A DNA stretch of 64,000 bases from Bordetella genomosp. 10 (lineage in GTDB: Bacteria; Pseudomonadota; Gammaproteobacteria; Burkholderiales; Burkholderiaceae_B): assembly GCF_002261225.1 (NCBI RefSeq), contig NZ_NEVM01000005.1:2790001-2854000 (forward strand), given 5' to 3'. The translations under genes were made by a program, and so were the position numbers. The notes beneath the pieces were generated by a model. It had not been told where the DNA came from. It ran no database searches and worked only from the letters and a program-made list of their open reading frames with translations. Below are positions 59,042 through 64,000 of this stretch, piece by piece; positions within the stretch are counted from its first letter, which is position 1, and each line of letters opens with the position of its first letter.

Positions 59042-60070
59042 GTGAAACCTATCCATACTCCACGCGGCGACGCGCGCTTCGCGCCGGCCCTCGATGCACG
59101 GCGGCGCATGCTGATGGCCGGTGGCGCTGCCGCCCTGGCCGGCTGGCACCTCGAGCCGTTCGCGCAGCAGGCGCCGCTGCCCAAGATGATTTCACTGATC
59201 GTGGGCTTTCCGCCCGGCGGTCCGAACGACCTGATCGCGCGCCTGCTCGCGCCGCCGCTGTCGGAACGCATCGAGCGCAACGTCGTGGTCGAGAACCGCC
59301 CGGGCGCCGACGGCGAACTGGCGGCCGCCTACGTCGCGCGCGGCCCGGTCGACGGCGGCATGCTGCTGTTCGCCTCGGCCGGCGCCATGACCATCAGCCC
59401 CGCGCTGAAGAAGGACCTGCCCTACGACCCGATGAAGGACTTCGCGCCCGTCGCGCGCGTGGCCAGCAGCCCCATGGTCATGGTGGCCAATCCCGCGCGG
59501 CCCTACAGGACGGCCGCCGACGTGATCGCCGCGGCCAGGCGCGCGCCGGGCAAGATCACCTATGCGTCGGCGGGCGTCGGCAGCCCGACCCACCTGGCCG
59601 GCGCCCTGCTGTGCAACCTGGCCCGGATAGACATGCTGCATGTTCCCTACAAGGGCGGCGGCCCCGCCCTGACGGATACGGTGGGCGGCCAGGTCGAGCT
59701 TTACTTCGCGGGCGTATCGACCGCGCTGCCCTTCATCCAGAGCGGCAAGCTGCGGGCCCTGGGCGTGACCGGCTCGGCGCCGCTGGCCTCGCTGCCCGGC
59801 GTGCCGCCCCTGGCCGACACCCCCGACCTGAAGGGTTACCTGATCGACAATTGGTACGGCGTGCTCGGGCCCGCCCGGCTGCCGGGCGCGCGCGTCGCCC
59901 TGCTCGGCGACGCCATCGAGGCCTGTTTGAAAGACGACAACCTGCGCAAGAAACTCCAGGTGCAGGGCGTGGAGCCCGCGCTGGCGCGCAATGCCCGGTT
60001 CGGGGAACTGATCGGCGCGGATATCGCCAAGTGGAAGACCCTGGTCCGTGCGCTGGGCCTCTCCACCTGA
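59042..60070 (+). CDS. Bug-family substrate-binding protein (second of the operon)
   Basis: A 342-residue periplasmic receptor with GTG start. The leader RRRMLMAGGAAALAGWHLEP looks like a Tat-type or Sec signal. MISLIVGFPPGGPNDLIAR, VVVENRPGADGELAAAYVAR and LHVPYKGGGPALTDTVGG are Bug landmarks. It ends the operon. It differs from the first receptor of the operon and may bind a related acid or a breakdown product. Confidence 0.88.
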   Translation: MKPIHTPRGDARFAPALDARRRMLMAGGAAALAGWHLEPFAQQAPLPKMISLIVGFPPGGPNDLIARLLAPPLSERIERNVVVENRPGADGELAAAYVARGPVDGGMLLFASAGAMTISPALKKDLPYDPMKDFAPVARVASSPMVMVANPARPYRTAADVIAAARRAPGKITYASAGVGSPTHLAGALLCNLARIDMLHVPYKGGGPALTDTVGGQVELYFAGVSTALPFIQSGKLRALGVTGSAPLASLPGVPPLADTPDLKGYLIDNWYGVLGPARLPGARVALLGDAIEACLKDDNLRKKLQVQGVEPALARNARFGELIGADIAKWKTLVRALGLST

Positions 60071-60075
60071 CCCCG

Positions 60076-61536
60076 CTACCTGGCGCCTTGAACGGCGGGG
60101 GCGTCCTGCCGCCAGCCGCCGCCCAGCGCCTTGTACAAGGACACCGACGCCTGCAGGCGCGCGAGGCGCAGTTGCACCGCGGCGTCCTCGGCGGCGTATT
60201 GGGAGCGCTGGGCGTCCAGCAGCGTCAGCAGCGTTTCCGCGCCGGCCCGGTAGTGCGATTCCGCCAGCCGCACCGTCTCGCGCGCCTGGGCCACGACCTC
60301 GTCCTGGTCCCGTTGCTGGCGCGCGTAGCCGTCCAGGGCATTGAGCGCCGTCTCCACGTCGCCCAGGGCGTTGACGATGGCGCCGCGATAGTCCGCCAGC
60401 AATTCCTCGCGGCGCGCCAGCGCCAGGTCGCGTTGGCCGCTCAGGCGACCGTTGTTGAAAATGGGCGCGACGAGGCCGGCCGCGAGATCGTGGATGGGAT
60501 GATCGAACAGGCCGCGCAGATGGTCGTTGCCGTAGCCGAAAGAGGCCGTCAGCGTCACGTTGGGCAGCATGGCGGCGCGGGCCACGGTGACGTCGGCGTC
60601 GGCCGCGGCCAGTTGGCGTTCGGCCTGGGCCAGGTCCGGACGCTGCGTCAGCAGATCCGCCGGCACGCCCGCGTCGGCCACCGGCGCGCGCAGGGCGTCC
60701 AGCGTCGTCGCGGCGACGGCGAAGCCCTGCGGCGGCCGGCCGGCCAGGATGGCCAATGCGGTCTGGCTCTCGCGCGCCTGCTGCGCGTATAGCGTCACGG
60801 CCTGGCGCAGGCCGGCGACCAGGCCGCGCTGCTGGCTCAGGTCCAGCGCCGTGGCCGCGCCCGCGCGGTACTGCGAATCGATGAAAGCGAGGATGCGTTC
60901 GCCGGCGGCTAGGTTGCGGCGGGCGATATCGGCGCGCTCGCGCAATGCGAGCGTTTGCAGATAGGTGTTGGCGACGCCCGCGGTCAGCGTCATCAGGACG
61001 GCGTCGCGGCTGTACTCGGTGGCGGTCAGCGTGGCGAGCGCGGACTGCCGGGCCGCGCGATTGCCGCCCCACAGGTCCAGTTCATAACTGGCCGAAAGCG
61101 CGGCGGTGTAAGTGGAATAGGCGGAATAGCCGGCCTGCTTCGCGCGCTCGGCCTGGAAATTGCCCTCGACCTCGGGCAATAGCGGCGCGCCCGCAATGCG
61201 GGCGGATGCCTCGGCCTGGCGCACCCGCGCCACCGCGGCGGCGACGTCATAGCTGCCGGCGCGCGCCTGGTCGACCAGGCGGGACAGCTCGGGATCGCCA
61301 TAGCCGCGCCACCACGCCGCGTCCACGCGGGCCGCGTCGGGCGCGTTCGGGGCGTTGGGCGTGGCGGCCACATTGGGCGCCTGCCAGCCGGCGGGCAGGT
61401 CCAGGCCCGCCTCCGTGTGCGCCACGGGCAGGCCGCAGCCACCCAAGGCCAGCACTCCGGCCAACATCGCGGCCAGCGCCGTCGCCAAAGGCAGCTTGCG
61501 CATCGCCGCCGGCAAGGAAAGTCCACGCATCGTCAT
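60076..61536 (-). CDS. NodT-family outer membrane efflux lipoprotein
   Basis: A 486-residue outer-membrane factor. Lipobox LGGC with Cys34, then two outer-membrane-efflux repeats (ARVRQAEASARIAGAPLLPE, LTQRPDLAQAERQLAAADAD) typical of OprM/NodT. It gives the outer channel for the MacA-MacB pair encoded immediately upstream. Its start overlaps the macB stop by 4 nt. It converges tail-to-tail with the second Bug gene with 5 nt between stops. Confidence 0.92.
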   Translation of the reverse strand: MTMRGLSLPAAMRKLPLATALAAMLAGVLALGGCGLPVAHTEAGLDLPAGWQAPNVAATPNAPNAPDAARVDAAWWRGYGDPELSRLVDQARAGSYDVAAAVARVRQAEASARIAGAPLLPEVEGNFQAERAKQAGYSAYSTYTAALSASYELDLWGGNRAARQSALATLTATEYSRDAVLMTLTAGVANTYLQTLALRERADIARRNLAAGERILAFIDSQYRAGAATALDLSQQRGLVAGLRQAVTLYAQQARESQTALAILAGRPPQGFAVAATTLDALRAPVADAGVPADLLTQRPDLAQAERQLAAADADVTVARAAMLPNVTLTASFGYGNDHLRGLFDHPIHDLAAGLVAPIFNNGRLSGQRDLALARREELLADYRGAIVNALGDVETALNALDGYARQQRDQDEVVAQARETVRLAESHYRAGAETLLTLLDAQRSQYAAEDAAVQLRLARLQASVSLYKALGGGWRQDAPAVQGAR

Positions 61537-63512
61537 TCGCTCGCCAACGCCACGACGGGGTCCAGCCGCGCCGCCTGCCGCGCCGGCATGAACCCGAAGA
61601 TCAGGCCCGTCGCCAAGGCGCAGGCGAAGGCGCCCAGGATGGCCCGCACGGAAAAGATCACGGGCGCGCCGGCGGCGATCAGGGCGATGCCTATGCCCAG
61701 TCCGATCACCACGCCCGCCGCGCCGCCCACCAGCGACACCACCACCGCCTCGCTCAGGAACTGGCGCTGGATATCGCGCTGGCGCGCGCCGGTGGCCATG
61801 CGGATGCCGATCTCCCGCGTGCGCTCGCGCACCGTCATCAGCATGATGTTCATCACTCCTATGCCTCCCACCAGCAGCGAGATGGCCGCGATCAGCCCCA
61901 GCATCATGGTCAGGGTCTGCTGGGTCTCCTGCTGCGCCTGCACGGCCGCGGCCGCGTTGAATATCTTGAAGTCCTGCATGTGGTGCGCCTCGGTCAGCGC
62001 CTCCGTGATGAGCTTTTCCGTCGCGGCGGACTTGGAGACGTCGTCGAGCAGCACCGAGATCCAGGACAGGTTGGTGATGCCCAACACCCGCCGGCTGCCG
62101 GTGGAGAAAGGAATCAGCACCACGTCGTCGTCGTCGGAATCTCCGGTGATCGCGCCCTTCTCCTTCATCTCGCCGATGACCTGGAAGGGCACGTTGTTGA
62201 CCAGCACGTATTGCCCGATCGGATCCCGTTCGCCGTACAGCCGCTGGCGCACTTTCTTGCCCAGGACGATCACGGTTGCCAGTTGGCGGTCGTCCGCCTC
62301 GGTGAAGAACAAGCCGCGCGACGGCTCCCAGTTCAGGATGGCGGGCGCGTGGCTGGTCACCGACCAGACCGAGACCGAGGTGTCGACGTTGCCGGCGCGC
62401 AGCGTGACCTGGCCCTTGAGGAAAGGAATCGCATCGGCGACGTTGGGCACGCGCCGCACGATGGCCACGTCGGCCTCCGACAGGGTGCCGCCCGGCGCAC
62501 GCGGGTTGTCGCTGCCCGGGATGACGTACATGCGCTTCGTCCCGTAGATGGCCATTTTCTCCAGCACCTTGGCCTGCGTGCCCGCGCCGATGGCCAGCAT
62601 GACGATGACCGACGCCACGCCGATGATGATGCCCAGCAGCGTCAACAGCGTGCGGAAGCGGTTCACCGCCAGGGCGCGCCGGGCCGAGACCAACGCCTCG
62701 CGCATATCGGCCCAGGCGCTGGCGGTGTGCGAGACGCCCTCCGCCATGCGCGCGGCGAAGTCGCGGGTCGCCGCCGGCGTGGCCGGGGGCGTGGCCGCCG
62801 CGCCGCCGGAATCGGCGATCACGCGGCCGTCGCGCACCTCGATGATGCGGCGCGCCTGCCCGGCGACGTCGCGGTCGTGGGTAATGAGGATGATAGTGTG
62901 GCCGGCGTCGGCCAGTTCCCTGAGCAAGGCCATCACCTCCGCCCCGCTCTTGCTGTCCAGCGCGCCCGTGGGCTCGTCGGCCAGGATGATGTGGCCGCCG
63001 TTCATCAAGGCGCGGGCGATGGAGGCGCGCTGCTGCTGTCCGCCGGACAACTGGTTGGGCAGGTGCTCCATGCGCTCCTCCAGGCCCAGGCGGGCCAGCA
63101 GGGCGCGCGCGCGGGCCTCGCGCTCGCGCGCCGAGCCGCCGGCGTAGACAGCCGGCACCTCGACGTTGCGCAAGGCATCCAGGGTGCGGATCAGGTGATA
63201 GCCCTGGAACACGAAGCCGAAGGCCTCGCGGCGCAGCCAGGCCAATTCGTCGGCGGAGAAGGTGGCGATGTCCTGCCCGGCGTAGCGATACTCGCCGGCG
63301 GTGGGACGGTCCAGGCAGCCCAGTATGTTCATGAGCGTCGACTTGCCCGACCCGGACGCCCCCATGATGGCGACGAACTCGCCCTCGGCGATGGACAGCG
63401 ACACGCCGCGCAGCACCTCGGTCGCCGGGCTGCCGTCCGCCCCGCCGTAGGACTTGCGGATATCGCGCAGCTCGATCAGCGCCGGCGTCCGTTCCGCGCC
63501 CGCCGCTACCAT
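61533..63512 (-). CDS. macB: MacB-like ABC transporter permease/ATPase
   Basis: A 659-residue fused ABC exporter. ATPase domain at 10-240 with Walker A GASGSGKST (51-59), signature LSGGQQQRASIARAL and Walker B ILADEPTGALD. Then a first helix near 285, a large periplasmic domain and three C-terminal helices (about 535-645) of the FtsX type. MacB works with MacA and an outer-membrane factor to export macrolides, lipopeptides or siderophores (as in PvdRT-OpmQ). It overlaps MacA by 7 nt and NodT by 4 nt. Confidence 0.93.
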   Translation of the reverse strand: MVAAGAERTPALIELRDIRKSYGGADGSPATEVLRGVSLSIAEGEFVAIMGASGSGKSTLMNILGCLDRPTAGEYRYAGQDIATFSADELAWLRREAFGFVFQGYHLIRTLDALRNVEVPAVYAGGSAREREARARALLARLGLEERMEHLPNQLSGGQQQRASIARALMNGGHIILADEPTGALDSKSGAEVMALLRELADAGHTIILITHDRDVAGQARRIIEVRDGRVIADSGGAAATPPATPAATRDFAARMAEGVSHTASAWADMREALVSARRALAVNRFRTLLTLLGIIIGVASVIVMLAIGAGTQAKVLEKMAIYGTKRMYVIPGSDNPRAPGGTLSEADVAIVRRVPNVADAIPFLKGQVTLRAGNVDTSVSVWSVTSHAPAILNWEPSRGLFFTEADDRQLATVIVLGKKVRQRLYGERDPIGQYVLVNNVPFQVIGEMKEKGAITGDSDDDDVVLIPFSTGSRRVLGITNLSWISVLLDDVSKSAATEKLITEALTEAHHMQDFKIFNAAAAVQAQQETQQTLTMMLGLIAAISLLVGGIGVMNIMLMTVRERTREIGIRMATGARQRDIQRQFLSEAVVVSLVGGAAGVVIGLGIGIALIAAGAPVIFSVRAILGAFACALATGLIFGFMPARQAARLDPVVALASE

Positions 63513-64000
63513 TGGACCTTCCCGTCCGCGGCGCGCACGCGGTGGATCGCCGTGATGATGCGGTCGCCCGCCTGCAAGCCCGACAGCACTTCCGCCTGCA
63601 GGCGGTCGCGCACGCCCGTCCGGACTTCGCGGGCGGCGATATGGCCGTCGGCTTCCTGGACCTGCGCGGTGTAGACCCCCGGCTTGTCCGCCACGGGATG
63701 CAGGGACGGCAGGGGCGCCAGCACCACGTCCTTGGCCGCGCTTTCGACGAAGAACACCTGCGCGCTCATTTGCGGCATCAAGGCGCCGTCCGCGTTGTCG
63801 ACGTCGAACAGGACGGTGTAGAGGACGACCTTGCCGGCGCCGGAAGCGGCCGCCGTTTTCTGGCTGCTGCCCGAGGTATCGGATTCGGGCGGATTGGGCG
63901 GCGCGGGCAGGATCTGGCGCACGCGCCCCGTCCAGCGGCGGTCCTCGCCCAGGGTCTTGAAATAGACCGCCATGCCCGGCTTGACGCGCCGCACGTCGGC
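63506..64000 (-). CDS. macA: MacA-like periplasmic adaptor, 5' end cut by window
   Basis: The C-terminal part of a membrane-fusion protein: RRVKPGMAVYFKTLGEDRRW (beta-barrel), VLFDVDNADGALMPQMSAQV, FFVESAAKDVVLAPLPSLHP and TGVRDRLQAEVLSGLQAGDR (membrane-proximal domain). The frame stays open to the right edge, so the signal peptide and hairpin lie outside. It overlaps macB by 7 nt. Drug or siderophore export is the likely job. Confidence 0.9.
   Translation of the reverse strand, partial: ADVRRVKPGMAVYFKTLGEDRRWTGRVRQILPAPPNPPESDTSGSSQKTAAASGAGKVVLYTVLFDVDNADGALMPQMSAQVFFVESAAKDVVLAPLPSLHPVADKPGVYTAQVQEADGHIAAREVRTGVRDRLQAEVLSGLQAGDRIITAIHRVRAADGKVQW

Noticed and set aside
1..64000. CRISPR arrays, rRNA, tRNA, prophage or complete insertion sequence
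   Set aside because: Read through on both strands; no regularly spaced repeats, cloverleaf candidates, phage structural genes or transposase genes were recognised. A computational scan could still find a tRNA that was missed.

Overview
The window is high-GC DNA of a betaproteobacterium, most likely Bordetella or a close Alcaligenaceae relative. The reasons are its gene types rather than any marker gene: three Bug-type (tripartite tricarboxylate transporter) periplasmic receptors, three FecI/FecR/TonB-receptor modules, many LysR and IclR regulators, and GC-rich intergenic repeats typical of that family. No rRNA, tRNA, CRISPR array, phage or complete insertion sequence was seen.

Layout. 1-2912: minus-strand export-type group (TolC-like lipoprotein cut by the window edge, an unknown protein, a SapC-family protein). 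3439-5235: a GAF / degenerate GGDEF / EAL c-di-GMP protein. 5232-10559 and 10654-17918: two minus-strand iron modules, each reading fecI-fecR-TonB receptor and then PepSY or other accessory membrane genes; a Fur-like site precedes each fecI. 18315-20313: a YncE-like beta-propeller gene and a sterol-desaturase-type hydroxylase. 20399-21580: a Fic protein with two matching palindromic operators. 21682-24942: LysR, class II aldolase and MFS transporter. 24998-30120: a double-headed IclR protein divergent from a Bug receptor, a CaiB CoA-transferase and an acyl-CoA dehydrogenase. 30473-31169: a HigBA toxin-antitoxin pair.

31245-39458 is the most unusual part. A heme-type TonB receptor is divergent from a 1293-residue CobN-like chelatase with membrane anchors at both ends, followed by a polytopic membrane protein, a MotA/TolQ/ExbB proton channel and a DUF2149 protein. 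No cobalamin genes are nearby. The layout resembles the hmuRSTUV heme-utilisation operons of Bacteroidetes and suggests a periplasm-facing tetrapyrrole chelatase or dechelatase driven by its own proton channel. Very short open frames, linked by ATGA overlaps at five of six ends, sit in all three gene junctions.

39525-44245: two receptor tail fragments joined back to back, then a third fecI-fecR-receptor module with a terminator-like repeat between fecR and the receptor. 44676-47870: PIN toxin-antitoxin pair, XRE-cupin regulator, GNAT and Hsp20. 48174-60070: a LysR gene and nine tightly packed catabolic genes (acyl-CoA dehydrogenase, ADP-forming acyl-CoA ligase beta and alpha, aldehyde dehydrogenase, thiamine-diphosphate enzyme, Bug receptor, PRISE-type reductase, TIM-barrel isomerase, CMD-family protein) plus a second Bug receptor. 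They look like one pathway taking an oxo-acid through an aldehyde and acid to a CoA ester; the substrate is not evident. 60076-64000: a MacA-MacB-NodT tripartite exporter, cut at the right edge.
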